Positions 54,467 to 63,813 are shown, counted from the first letter of the stretch. The stretch is DNA of 64,000 bases from Planctomycetota bacterium (GCA_019456145.1 VRUL01000012.1:88101-152100), one strand, 5' to 3'. Numbers and translations are program-made. The notes: generated from the letters alone by a model not told the origin.

Positions 54467-57400
54467 TTATTGGATAATCACAACTGTCTGGTCTATCCGC
54501 GGTGCCGTTGCCGGGAAGTAAATGCTGCGGCCATTATCGGCAGTCACTTTTATATGATACTCCAGATCGGATATTTTGATTTCCCGAGCAGATATCGTAA
54601 CCGAATACACTCCACGAGTAATATGGGTTAGGGCAACCATAATGTACTGCTCCGTGCCCATTGGCCGCCAATACAAAAACGCATTTTTTGGCTGCTTTTG
54701 AGTTAGAATAATCACTTTCAATCTCAAGTCTTCGCCGGCCGCCAGGCTGCTGCGTACTGTCGGCACGATTACTCGCGGAGAGCCATCGTATTTGTCCATA
54801 GGCATGGCATCTTCGGGTAATTCCTGCCCCAGAATCTTTGCAAGTTCCCGGCCGGGCTGTGAAAGCAACGTCGGCATCACATGCTGCTGCCAGTTGGTCA
54901 CATTGCCCATTCCGCCTGTGGTAGTAATAGTCGCCAAAAGATAGCGGTGTACATCGGCGACCTGAGCAACCAGCTCCTTGCGCAGCGGAAGAACAGTCTG
55001 ACGTGCCAACTCCTTGCGGGCATCGGCCTGCTTTTCGTCTTTGACCTTTTTCATCGCGGCGTTGAACCGAGCCCAGGTGCAGTTGACCTGTCCCACCGCT
55101 CTTAGATAGCGGAAAGTATTGAGCCAGTAATCGAACCGTTCAAGATTGCCCGGGCCTTTGATCTGCGGGCGTAGTTTGGCCAGCTCATCTACAAATCCGT
55201 ATTCGGCGCTAACTTTTTCCCAGGGTCTTGCGTCCGGCTTTATTCCACCCGGTCCTCCCACCCACGTAGAGGGGCGGGGCAGGTTCGTATTTCCCTGTCC
55301 CTGGGTTACTGCCGACGGGCCTCCGTCGAGGCTGGCGAATAATTTTGCGATTGGTTCAGCAGCCCAGGGGCCGAACTGCGTCAGCGCCCAGTCTGCGTAG
55401 AAGTCATCTGTAGGCAGGTCACGCGACCTGCTATCGGTTCCCGAAGAGGGCAAGTCGGATTCATAATCCTTGTACGCCGGGCCGCCGCAATTTATCTTCC
55501 TTATGCAGCTTTGCCCTTCTACGACAATGGCCGCGATGCAGGGAAACTCCACCGCCTTGACAAAGCTGATATCCAACAAACCATTAGTTATTTTTACATC
55601 CTCGAATTTGTAATCCAGGGCTTTGTTCTTACCGACCTTTGCAAAGACGTCCAGCTTATCAATGACCCGTTTGCCCTGCAGTTCTACGCCAAAAACTCGT
55701 TTGCCCGCTTCATTATAGTGAGGTTCACAAAACTGCAATGTTACCTTATATTCGCCGTTCGGCACTTTCAGGTGATAAGCATTCATATTGTAGCGGACCG
55801 TCTGGTAAAGCGTGTCATCCTCGGTGCCATCCATAGGGCTGTTGGGGAATGCAGCAACACTACCACCTTCGCGGCCCTCGGTGAATTTCAACTTAGGCGA
55901 TTCGAATTTTTTGCCGAAGTTTGGATTCCAACCACTCTGCTCCCAGCCAGCCCGTGCCAGCGCTGAGACGTTGGGCCCCAGTACGTGTGTCCGCCAGTGG
56001 ATACCCATCAGGCCCGTGCAGCCATAGGCCAGCGCATCTGCCGCATCCCGCCGCATCCTGCCGGCCCAGAGTTGGGGGATAATCATAGCCGGGTCGTCCT
56101 CCATCCAGGGTATGGCCCATTTGGGACGGCCTTGAAGATGGGCAAAACTCGGCTCGACAGGCTCGAATCCTACCTGGCGGTTGATACAACTAAAAGGCAT
56201 CTCCTTCGGCAAAACGTTATCAAACTGCGCACGGTCTTTGGGCGGTCCTAATACCCACCCGCACGTCGCAAGAGTAAACGGGGCACCGACTTTTTTCGCC
56301 GCCTTAACTGCAAGCAGCATGTTTTTTTCTGTCGCAGCCACCTGTTCATCTTTCGCTCCTCCCCATGTCCATCCTTCGGGCGTCCAAAACCAATAGTAAT
56401 CAAGCGGATGCGTTTTCATTATCCGTTGGAACATGCCCTCGTAAATATTCTGCACGACTGCCGGTTCGTCAGGATTTTTGCCTTCTTCTTTCAGGTGCTC
56501 CTTGACCATTTTGGGAATTGTAAGGGGCACCTCGGTTCCGATGCAGGTTTTGATTCCCAGCTCTCTTGCAAAGCCAAAAGCTTCGTTGAGCACCATGCCG
56601 AAGCGATTGAATACTTCGTTGCGATCCCGGGCGGTCTTCGGCCAGGGGGTCATGCCCTTCATATAATCCGGGCCATAGTCATTGCGGTCGAACAACAAAT
56701 CAGCACCAAAACTGTAATCGGCAGTATCTTTTAGTTTGTATCCCCATGTGTCGCCGTGTGTAGTAAAATGGCGTGACTGAGAACTGAACCTAACCCGTCC
56801 ATCCGGATAAACATCATCAGGCTTACCAATCCAGACCGCAGGTTCCGGGCCGACTCCGCCCTCAGGATAACAATGCAAGCCGAAGAAGTTCATTCGCAGC
56901 TTGGGCAGTTGGGCTAGAATCGCTTTATAGTCATCAATGTTCCACCAGTCCGGCCCCTCCGGAAAATCGTGGAAAGGATGGATACCGCGTAATTCAAATA
57001 ACGGTTTACCCTGCTCATCCAAATCGGGCATCTTCAAGCTAATCTTCTTATCAGGCAGGACGTCTCCATGGAGATAAAAACGAACGCCAAAATGCTCGAT
57101 AAATCGATACGCACCATAAAGCGTTCCGAACTCATCGCCGCCACAAATCAACACGACCGGCTTGTTCATACTTTTGAGTGTTTTTATCTGATACTGCTGA
57201 GGTTTCAAAGCTGTTATAGACGATGCAAGCCCGGTATATTTATCTTGAATTCGCTTAATAATGTCCCGGTCTTTGCGTGCAATGACTATCAGGCTGGCAT
57301 CAAAATCGAGGCTGCTAACATACTGCATTATCGGTAGCAATTTCCCGGTTCGCAAATACAGATAACGACGGACCTCTTTTGCGGCCAGACGTTCAACTCC

Positions 57401-57523
57401 GGAAGCCTGTGACGAATACACGATGGTTATCGGAGTCTCTTGTTGCGCCGAAGCCAGCTTTGCTTTTTGACAACTGGCGATTGCCATCAAAAATATGGCC
57501 GGTAATAAACAAGTTTTTCTCAT
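54467..57523 (-). CDS. GH67-like alpha-glucuronidase-type protein with malectin insert
   Basis: The 1,018-residue protein has a signal ending 'FLMAIASCQKAKLASAQQ', possibly a lipoprotein (Cys18). 'ASGVERLAAKEVRRYLY' and 'FGTLYGAYRFIEHFGVRFYL' are typical of the N-terminal alpha/beta domain of alpha-glucuronidases and their relatives. A barrel follows ('PLFELRGIHPFHDFPEGPDW', 'YDYY'-like 'HPLDYYWFWTPEGWTWGG'). Near residues 555-670 a malectin-like carbohydrate-binding domain is inserted ('LYQTVRYNMNAYHLKVPNGE', 'YKVTLQFCEPHYNEAG'). About 350 further residues include a helical bundle and a beta-sandwich. It probably cleaves an alpha-linked uronic acid or a related sugar. It is the first gene of the operon, with AAGGAG seven bases before the ATG. 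Confidence 0.75.
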   Translation of the reverse strand: MRKTCLLPAIFLMAIASCQKAKLASAQQETPITIVYSSQASGVERLAAKEVRRYLYLRTGKLLPIMQYVSSLDFDASLIVIARKDRDIIKRIQDKYTGLASSITALKPQQYQIKTLKSMNKPVVLICGGDEFGTLYGAYRFIEHFGVRFYLHGDVLPDKKISLKMPDLDEQGKPLFELRGIHPFHDFPEGPDWWNIDDYKAILAQLPKLRMNFFGLHCYPEGGVGPEPAVWIGKPDDVYPDGRVRFSSQSRHFTTHGDTWGYKLKDTADYSFGADLLFDRNDYGPDYMKGMTPWPKTARDRNEVFNRFGMVLNEAFGFARELGIKTCIGTEVPLTIPKMVKEHLKEEGKNPDEPAVVQNIYEGMFQRIMKTHPLDYYWFWTPEGWTWGGAKDEQVAATEKNMLLAVKAAKKVGAPFTLATCGWVLGPPKDRAQFDNVLPKEMPFSCINRQVGFEPVEPSFAHLQGRPKWAIPWMEDDPAMIIPQLWAGRMRRDAADALAYGCTGLMGIHWRTHVLGPNVSALARAGWEQSGWNPNFGKKFESPKLKFTEGREGGSVAAFPNSPMDGTEDDTLYQTVRYNMNAYHLKVPNGEYKVTLQFCEPHYNEAGKRVFGVELQGKRVIDKLDVFAKVGKNKALDYKFEDVKITNGLLDISFVKAVEFPCIAAIVVEGQSCIRKINCGGPAYKDYESDLPSSGTDSRSRDLPTDDFYADWALTQFGPWAAEPIAKLFASLDGGPSAVTQGQGNTNLPRPSTWVGGPGGIKPDARPWEKVSAEYGFVDELAKLRPQIKGPGNLERFDYWLNTFRYLRAVGQVNCTWARFNAAMKKVKDEKQADARKELARQTVLPLRKELVAQVADVHRYLLATITTTGGMGNVTNWQQHVMPTLLSQPGRELAKILGQELPEDAMPMDKYDGSPRVIVPTVRSSLAAGEDLRLKVIILTQKQPKNAFLYWRPMGTEQYIMVALTHITRGVYSVTISAREIKISDLEYHIKVTADNGRSIYFPATAPRIDQTVVIIQ

Positions 57524-57610
57524 ACTTTTCTCTCCTTTCCAGTTGCCAACGTGACGGAAGTTACGAAGGCAGCATTACTTACACAGGACTCCTGATTATC
57601 AATGACCGTT

Positions 57611-57639
57611 ATTTTAGCATTTTGTTCCAACTGTCGCAA
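57611..57639 (-). promoter_or_regulatory. Promoter for the eight-gene - strand operon
   Basis: On the - strand, TTGCGA (57639-57634) is followed after exactly 17 bases by TAAAAT (57616-57611), four of six and five of six to consensus. The first gene starts at 57523 with a leader of about 80 bases. It is back to back with a + strand promoter, 13 bases away. Confidence 0.5.
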
Positions 57640-57652
57640 ATTATTCCTTACC

Positions 57653-57682
57653 TTGACAGCTACAAAGCTCGGACACTATGAA
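57653..57682 (+). promoter_or_regulatory. Promoter for the GH106-like gene
   Basis: A perfect TTGACA (57653-57658) is followed after 18 bases by TATGAA (57677-57682). The gene starts at 57833, so the leader would be about 145 bases and would contain the inverted repeat at 57698-57726. Confidence 0.45.
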
Positions 57683-57697
57683 GTGACGATTTTTTTA

Positions 57698-57726
57698 AAC
57701 AGGATTTTCTGTTGTATTATCCTGTT
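57698..57726. other. Inverted repeat in the divergent control region
   Basis: AACAGGA (57698-57704) and TCCTGTT (57720-57726) are perfect inverse partners around a 15-base AT-rich loop. The site lies in the leader of the GH106-like gene. It could be a regulator site, an RNA hairpin or one copy of a dispersed repeat. The spacer from 57524 to 57832 contains the two promoters and this repeat, and no gene. Confidence 0.4.
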
Positions 57727-57832
57727 AATCCCGTCCAAAACCTGCGATTTGTACTTGTAAAATTGCAGAAGATTGATTATCATCTCAAACGGTTCAAAAA
57801 ATTCCAAACTCGAAATTGGAGGTCAAGGTGCA

Positions 57833-60800
57833 ATGGGCATTATCAAACACATCAGGTCAACCAGGTTATGGATGTTTGTTTGGATTTTATTCTGTGTTTT
57901 AGCTGCAAACGGCAATGTGGAAGCTGCCAATTCGGCGGGTGTTAAGAGGCTATTTGCCAATCCGCCTCGCCAGTATAGTTCCGGCCCGCTCTGGGTGTGG
58001 AATGACATGCTCACCGAGGAGCAAATCGTCTCCACGATGCGGGACCTTGCCGGCCAGAAGGTCAAACAGGTGTTCGTCCATCCCCGGCCGGGATTGATGA
58101 CACCATATCTTTCGGCTGACTGGTTCAGGCTCTGGAAGGTAGCTTTGAAAGAAGCCGAGCGGCTCGACATGAATGTATGGATATACGATGAAAACTCTTA
58201 TCCATCGGGCTTCGCCGGTGGGCTCGTGCCCGAAGCCATGCCCGAGTCACGGGGCCAGGGACTCCACTTTACAGAAGCTAAGCGTCCGCCAAAGCCGGGC
58301 CAGAACACCTTGGCTGTCTATAGTTTGACCGACGACGGCTTCAAGAATGTTACCGAAAAGGCCAAGGCGGCCCAATCGCTGCCCGAGGGGCGATACCTCG
58401 TCGCCTCGATCCGCCTGGCGCCTTCCAGTGGGTGGTTTGGCGGCAAGTATTACGTCGATCTCCTCGCTCCAGGCGTAACCGAGAAATTCATCGAAATCAC
58501 CCTGGATGCATATCGCAGAGAGCTGGGCGAACATTTCGGCAAGCGCATCCCCGGTGTCTTCACCGACGAGCCGCACTTGACACCAGCCGGGGGAATCCAC
58601 TGGTCGCAGCGCCTGCCGAACGACTTCAAAGAACGCTGGGGATACGACCTGATGGACCACCTGCCCAGCCTCGTCCGCCCGCTCGGCGACTACAAGAAAG
58701 TCCGCCACAACTTCTTCCAGCTTCTACTCGAGCTTTTCATAGAACGCTGGGCCAAGCCGTGTTACGAGTTTTGCGACAAACACAATCTCGAATTCACCGG
58801 CCACTACTGGGAGCACGGCTGGCCGGGCGCAGGCCATGGGGGCGACAATATGGCAATGTACGCCTGGCATCACCGGCCGGCAATCGACACGCTTATGAAC
58901 CAGTATCGCGAGGATACACACGCCCAGTTTGGTAACGCCCGCGCGGTCAGGGAGCTTTCCAGCGTTGCCAATCAACTCGGCCGCAGGAGAACGCTGTGCG
59001 AGGCGTATGGTGCCGGCGGATGGGACCTGCGCTTCGAGGACATGAAGCGAATCGGCGACTGGCTTTATGTTCTTGGAGTAAACACGCTCAATGAGCACCT
59101 TTCTTATATTACCATCAGGGGCGCTCGTAAACGTGACCATCCCCAGTCTTTTTCGTATCATACTCCGTGGTGGAAGGCCTATCACGTTATGGCCGGCTAC
59201 TTCACACGGCTGTCACTGGTCTTATCGCAGGGCCAGCAAATCAACCAGGTGCTGTTGATTGAGCCGACCACAACTGCGTGGATGTACCAGCCCGACTCAA
59301 GCCAACGCGCTCAACTCGACGAGATTGGCAACCAGTTCCAGGATATGGTCTTGTCTTTAGAACGCGCCCAGGTTGAGTATGACATCGGCTGTGAGGATAT
59401 TATAGCAAGGCACGGTTCCATTGAGGCAACCATGCTTGAGGTGGGTAAACGCCGATACGATACGATTGTGCTGCCACCGTTTACAGAGAACCTCAATGCC
59501 AAGACGATGGACCTGCTGGAAGCGTATTTGAAAGCCGGAGGAGTTGTAATCTGCTGTGGTCCGCCGCCAGCACGCGTTGACGGCCGGCTTTCGGAACGAG
59601 GCCAAAAGGCCTCCCAAAGCTCCGGTTGGAGCCGGTTAGAGCCTGCTGCTGTTCCCAAGAAATTACTTATCAGGCCCGCAGGGCTTACCATCCTCCGTGA
59701 CCAGAACGATAAAGGCATCCTCTTTCATCATCGCAGGCAGTTGGACGATGGAGAGTTTCTATTTCTGGTTAACACCAGTATAACCGTGCCGTCGTCCGGC
59801 AAAATCAAGTCTACTGCACAAGGTCTCGAACAGTGGGACCTGCAAACGGGAAAGATTTCAAAGTATGCGTTCAAAAAAACCGGGCAAGGAATTACAACGG
59901 AGTTTCAGTTGCCACCCTGTGGAAGTCTGTTACTTTTTCTAACAAAGAAGTCTCTTAATCCGGCATCAACCAAAACAGAGATTGCTACCGAAATCCCGGC
60001 CAAGGGACCACCTAAAGCCCGCCGCCTTGAGCATAACGTGCTGACGCTGGACTATGTTGATGTCACGGCCGGTGGTGAGACTAAGAAGAATATTTACTTC
60101 TACCTGGCAAACCAATTTGCATTCCAGCAAAACGGGATGGGACGCAATCCCTGGGACAGCGCCGTGCAGTTTCGTGATGAGCTGATAAAGAAAAAATTCC
60201 CTGCCGACAGCGGCTTTGCGGCCACCTATCGGTTTACTATCGAAAAACAAGTGCCCAATGAGCTGTATATTGTTATCGAACGGCCGGATCTCTACTCGAT
60301 AAAGTGCAATGGTAAAGCCGTCAAAGCAATCAAGGGCTCCTGGTGGCTTGACAAGTCATTCGGAAAGATAAATATAAGGACCGCTGCCAAAGTGGGCCAG
60401 AACACCGTTGCCATCAAGGCATCCCCTTTCACAATTTACCACGAGCTTGAGCCGGCTTACGTCCTGGGAGACTTTGCGCTCAAAGCTGCCGATTCTGGTT
60501 TTGTTATCATTCCCGAGGGAAAACTGAACCTCAACATCGAGTGGAATCAGCAGGGTTATCCTTTTTATGCAGCGGGCTTCTCGTATACGCAGACGTTCGA
60601 AGTTTCACAACCGAAAGGCAAATATCAGGTCCAACTGCCCCATTGGTACGGGAGCGTTGCGGAGGTTATCGTCAATGGCAAGCAGGCCGGTTATATCGGC
60701 TATCAGCCGTGGCAGTATGACGTAACTCCGTTGGTCAAGCGCGGCACAAACAAAATCGAGATTGTCGTCATAGGTACATTAAAGAACACGCTGGGACCGC

Positions 60801-60955
60801 ATCACGCCGGCCAGACCCTCGGGGCCGCCTGGCCGAACATGTTTCAACGTGGACCGGAAACCGGGCCGCCTCCCGGCAATCAGTATCACACGGTTGGATA
60901 CGGGCTATTCAAGCCCTTTGTGCTGAAAAACACAATCAAGCGGGCAACAAATTAA
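57833..60955 (+). CDS. GH106-like alpha-L-rhamnosidase
   Basis: The ATG at 57833 has GGAGG thirteen bases upstream; the frame is open from 57773. The 1,040-residue protein has a signal ('LWMFVWILFCVLAANGNVEA'). The catalytic domain starts 'FANPPRQYSSGPLWVWNDML', then 'EQIVSTMRDLAGQKVKQVFV', 'MNVWIYDENSYPSGFAGGLV', 'GVFTDEPHL' and 'FTGHYWEHGWPG'. This order is the one I know for GH106 enzymes and relatives, with acidic residues in 'TDEPH' and 'YDENSYPSG' as candidates for catalysis. The C-terminal 300 residues contain two beta-sandwich domains with 'GSVAEVIVNGKQAG', a jelly-roll signature. It should release alpha-L-rhamnose from a glycan, which fits pectin-like or ulvan-like substrates. Confidence 0.8.
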   Translation: MGIIKHIRSTRLWMFVWILFCVLAANGNVEAANSAGVKRLFANPPRQYSSGPLWVWNDMLTEEQIVSTMRDLAGQKVKQVFVHPRPGLMTPYLSADWFRLWKVALKEAERLDMNVWIYDENSYPSGFAGGLVPEAMPESRGQGLHFTEAKRPPKPGQNTLAVYSLTDDGFKNVTEKAKAAQSLPEGRYLVASIRLAPSSGWFGGKYYVDLLAPGVTEKFIEITLDAYRRELGEHFGKRIPGVFTDEPHLTPAGGIHWSQRLPNDFKERWGYDLMDHLPSLVRPLGDYKKVRHNFFQLLLELFIERWAKPCYEFCDKHNLEFTGHYWEHGWPGAGHGGDNMAMYAWHHRPAIDTLMNQYREDTHAQFGNARAVRELSSVANQLGRRRTLCEAYGAGGWDLRFEDMKRIGDWLYVLGVNTLNEHLSYITIRGARKRDHPQSFSYHTPWWKAYHVMAGYFTRLSLVLSQGQQINQVLLIEPTTTAWMYQPDSSQRAQLDEIGNQFQDMVLSLERAQVEYDIGCEDIIARHGSIEATMLEVGKRRYDTIVLPPFTENLNAKTMDLLEAYLKAGGVVICCGPPPARVDGRLSERGQKASQSSGWSRLEPAAVPKKLLIRPAGLTILRDQNDKGILFHHRRQLDDGEFLFLVNTSITVPSSGKIKSTAQGLEQWDLQTGKISKYAFKKTGQGITTEFQLPPCGSLLLFLTKKSLNPASTKTEIATEIPAKGPPKARRLEHNVLTLDYVDVTAGGETKKNIYFYLANQFAFQQNGMGRNPWDSAVQFRDELIKKKFPADSGFAATYRFTIEKQVPNELYIVIERPDLYSIKCNGKAVKAIKGSWWLDKSFGKINIRTAAKVGQNTVAIKASPFTIYHELEPAYVLGDFALKAADSGFVIIPEGKLNLNIEWNQQGYPFYAAGFSYTQTFEVSQPKGKYQVQLPHWYGSVAEVIVNGKQAGYIGYQPWQYDVTPLVKRGTNKIEIVVIGTLKNTLGPHHAGQTLGAAWPNMFQRGPETGPPPGNQYHTVGYGLFKPFVLKNTIKRATN

Positions 60956-60999
60956 CCGCCTTCGGCGGAGCTCCTTCTCGTCGTGTGTTGTGCGTGATG

Positions 61000-61029
61000 C
61001 GTATTGCGAGAAGAAAAAAATGCAATACG
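61000..61029. repeat. Inverted repeat and third copy in a 125-base convergent spacer
   Basis: CGTATTGC (61000-61007) and GCAATACG (61022-61029) form a perfect 8-bp stem around an A-rich 14-nt loop, and GCAATACG recurs at 61043-61050. A second small hairpin, CCGCC-TTC-GGCGG (60956-60968), lies just after the rhamnosidase stop. The spacer separates convergent genes, so these may end transcripts, although there is no T-run. Confidence 0.4.
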
Positions 61030-61080
61030 GTATACGCACGACGCAATACGAAATAGGCTGTTCTATGCTATTGGAGCTTG

Positions 61081-63759
61081 TCACTCAAAATCCACCTTGA
61101 TGATGAAATTGCCGTCTCTTAATTCCATCTTTGTTTTCTCCACCCGCTGTTGGAAATGTTCCAGATGCACCTTGATCTTTTTAGGAGGGTCGCGGCGCGG
61201 TGGAGTTATTTCAATAGTAGCAGAGTCGCCTTTCCCGGACATTTCCAGGGCTAAACTGAGCGGTCCGTAGGAGGTCGGGATATCGAGCATTTTTGTTTTA
61301 TTTCCCGGCTGGATCCAGGCGTGGGGCAGGCCGTGCAGCAGATGCAGCTCGTTGCCGCGTTCGAGTATAAGCAAATGACGCACCATTCGGATGAATTCTG
61401 CGCTGGCCCAGTTGTGGGGCATGTCACCGACTTGATTTTCCTTTTGTCCTCTGGGGTTCTGTTCTTCGCGCCAGCAAAGCAGGGGGCAGGCATGGTTACC
61501 AAAGGCGTAGAGTGTGGCGGCGGCTTTCTTGCCGTGATCGAGCCAAATGTGTGCATGGCCGTAGAAGGAGGCTGCGTAATTCCAGATACCGTCAGGAAGC
61601 CAGCCCGTGCCGTAAATCAGGCCTTCCTGCTGGTTCGAGTCGAGCATAGATAAAGTTCCGAGCATCAGTTTGTCGTCGGGGTCGAAGATGCGGCCGGGAA
61701 AAATCGATTGGAGAAAGGCCCAGGCGCCGCGCTGAGGCAGTTGCTCCTGTTCGCCTTTCATGGTTACGGGCACATAGATGTTGCCGAAGCTATCGGTAAG
61801 CTTGTCTCGATTTCTGGCCTTGTCAAAAACCCGCCAGTAGTCCAGGTATTCGGCTTGCCACTTGGAAAGTATTTGCTGCCTGTTTAATTTTTCGGCCATC
61901 TCGATGGCGGCGCCGAGGCCTGCAAGTGTCCAGTAGACGTTCGTGTATTCACGATGAACTCCGCCGAGGCCACCGTCACCGAAACCGGGCGGCATGAGAC
62001 CATAATTTACATGGGTAGGGTCATCCCGGGTCATCCGTCGATACCCAATAATCTGGTTAACATTTTGCTCGATTTTTGGCCACATCTTCTCAAGCCAGTT
62101 CCAGTCGCCGGTGAGCTGCGCATGGCGCCAAATCATCCACAGTCGAAGGCCGGACTTCTTGGAGAACTGCACGCCGCCGGGGCCTTCGTCTTTGTCCACT
62201 TGCAGTTGCAAGCCGGCCCGAGTTTCTTTTCCGCGCCCGAGATAAGTAATAGATTCGAGTATGAAAGGCCCGTCAGCGGCCCAGGTGCCGCGATAGCATG
62301 TGGGGCCGACCTGGAATGCGGGCTGTCCGTTCCGAAGCTCTCTGGCCTGGTAGATGTTGCGTATGCATGAATCCAACAGCCCCTGGACGGCTGGGTCCGG
62401 TACGGTCATACGGTCGTATGGAAGGTCGATATTTTGCCAGTATTTGACTGCCCGGTCCCTTTCACGCTTTGCCTGTTTTTCATCGGTTTGAATCGAGGCT
62501 TTATCACCCTGATAAAAAGTGATGAGCGCCCCATACTCCCGGCCGGGGGCAAGCTGCTTTTCTTCGAACATCAGCTTAATCGTGCTGCTCACGTTACGTG
62601 GATACATCACAGCCAAGGCACGTTTATCAAGATTACCAGCAAGAACCTCCTTTTGATTAACAGTGGTTTTGGCATCGAAGATCCACAAACCGCTCAGTAT
62701 AGTGTTTTTATCTTCGGCACCTTCGGGAGAATATACGCCCATTTCGATTTTGCCATCACCGTTTTGGTCCTGAGCATCAAAGAGAAAAACTACAGGTGTG
62801 TTCTTACCATATTCGGCGATCAGGTCGACAGAACGAACTGTTTTACCCTCGATGCGAATCTCCAACGGACGGACACCGGCTTTAGCGTGCCAGCCTTCGA
62901 TTAAACCGAAAGCGACACGGTATTTTTTGTTCGGTTCTGCTCGATACTTGAAAACCAAAGGCCTGGCGTTGCCGACCATCACATCACGGAAATGCCGGTC
63001 GCAGGCAACATTTGGCTTGGCCCAATTCCTGTTGATTCCGGGTGAACTGTCTACCTCGATACCCGTCCTGGACACATAACTTTTCGACAACTCAGGCGGC
63101 GAGAACGCCGAACAGGCCGGGGAGAGCACGCAAAACGTTTTTTTCGGGTTTCCTCTTTTGAACAGGCGCGTTTTGCTATCATTAATTACCAAGCCGTCTT
63201 TGGCGTCAATCTGCAACACGATTCGCCCGGTTTGTGGTCGATCGCTGTTGTTGATCATTTTGAGCCAGAGATAATCGGCCCTTCGCAGGCTCCATTGCGA
63301 TACGCTTTCTTCATGGGGGGCGCCTGCCCAGGCTTGCTGCCGCAGAGTTAGGCCGCCAATTTTCTGCTCGGTAATAACGATGGGGATGCGAGGGTGCCGG
63401 AGTGACTGCTCAATTTTACTTTTTGTTCCTTGTGTTTCCAGGTCAGCTAATACACGGGTGCCGAAGCCGTAAAAATTTCCTCCCCCGTAATTGTAGTATA
63501 GCCCGCCGTCGGAGCCGACAATGCTCTTATGCGGATCGTCAGGCAAACCAATACACACCTGCCAACGGCCTGGTGCGTAGCGAAAGTCCAGTTTCTGCGG
63601 TTCCAGTCCTTCCGTGGGACCTTTGAAGGGAAACACTCTTGCTTCCACTAAAGTGGACTCGGTACGAAAGGATAAAGGCCTTTTCTCAGCACAGACGGCG
63701 TGTGTATTGAACCACAGCGGGAACACGGCAGCTATAGTAAGAATCAAATGCTTACGCAT
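61081..63759 (-). CDS. Six-hairpin glycosidase-like protein, family unassigned
   Basis: The 892-residue protein has a signal ('LILTIAAVFPLWFNTHAVCA') and an AGGAGG eight bases before the ATG. An N-terminal beta-sandwich of about 480 residues ('WLKMINNSDRPQTGRIVLQI') includes an unusual, ordered-looking segment with 'DAQDQNGDGKIEMGVYS'. The C-terminal half is an (alpha/alpha)6 toroid: 'GPTCYRGTWAADGPFILESI', 'WMIWRHAQLTGDWNWLEKMW', 'WTLAGLGAAIEMAEKL', 'HNWASAEFIRMVRHLL' and 'GLPHAWIQPG'. Such toroids occur in GH78, GH15, GH63 and GH127-like enzymes, but I cannot choose among them. Its general acid is not obvious. It converges with the GH106-like gene, and a shared substrate is likely. Confidence 0.72.
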   Translation of the reverse strand: MRKHLILTIAAVFPLWFNTHAVCAEKRPLSFRTESTLVEARVFPFKGPTEGLEPQKLDFRYAPGRWQVCIGLPDDPHKSIVGSDGGLYYNYGGGNFYGFGTRVLADLETQGTKSKIEQSLRHPRIPIVITEQKIGGLTLRQQAWAGAPHEESVSQWSLRRADYLWLKMINNSDRPQTGRIVLQIDAKDGLVINDSKTRLFKRGNPKKTFCVLSPACSAFSPPELSKSYVSRTGIEVDSSPGINRNWAKPNVACDRHFRDVMVGNARPLVFKYRAEPNKKYRVAFGLIEGWHAKAGVRPLEIRIEGKTVRSVDLIAEYGKNTPVVFLFDAQDQNGDGKIEMGVYSPEGAEDKNTILSGLWIFDAKTTVNQKEVLAGNLDKRALAVMYPRNVSSTIKLMFEEKQLAPGREYGALITFYQGDKASIQTDEKQAKRERDRAVKYWQNIDLPYDRMTVPDPAVQGLLDSCIRNIYQARELRNGQPAFQVGPTCYRGTWAADGPFILESITYLGRGKETRAGLQLQVDKDEGPGGVQFSKKSGLRLWMIWRHAQLTGDWNWLEKMWPKIEQNVNQIIGYRRMTRDDPTHVNYGLMPPGFGDGGLGGVHREYTNVYWTLAGLGAAIEMAEKLNRQQILSKWQAEYLDYWRVFDKARNRDKLTDSFGNIYVPVTMKGEQEQLPQRGAWAFLQSIFPGRIFDPDDKLMLGTLSMLDSNQQEGLIYGTGWLPDGIWNYAASFYGHAHIWLDHGKKAAATLYAFGNHACPLLCWREEQNPRGQKENQVGDMPHNWASAEFIRMVRHLLILERGNELHLLHGLPHAWIQPGNKTKMLDIPTSYGPLSLALEMSGKGDSATIEITPPRRDPPKKIKVHLEHFQQRVEKTKMELRDGNFIIKVDFE

Positions 63760-63792
63760 ATCTTCAACCTCCTATGATTTGTTATGGTTTTG

Positions 63793-63813
63793 CTCGATGC
63801 TTTACACATCGAG
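63793..63813. promoter_or_regulatory. Palindromic hairpin/operator upstream of the six-hairpin gene
   Basis: CTCGATG (63793-63799) and CATCGAG (63807-63813) are perfect inverse partners around a 7-nt loop, and lie 34 to 54 bases upstream of the start at 63759. It could be an operator or a leader hairpin. Beyond it, to base 64000, I see no gene on either strand. Confidence 0.4.
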
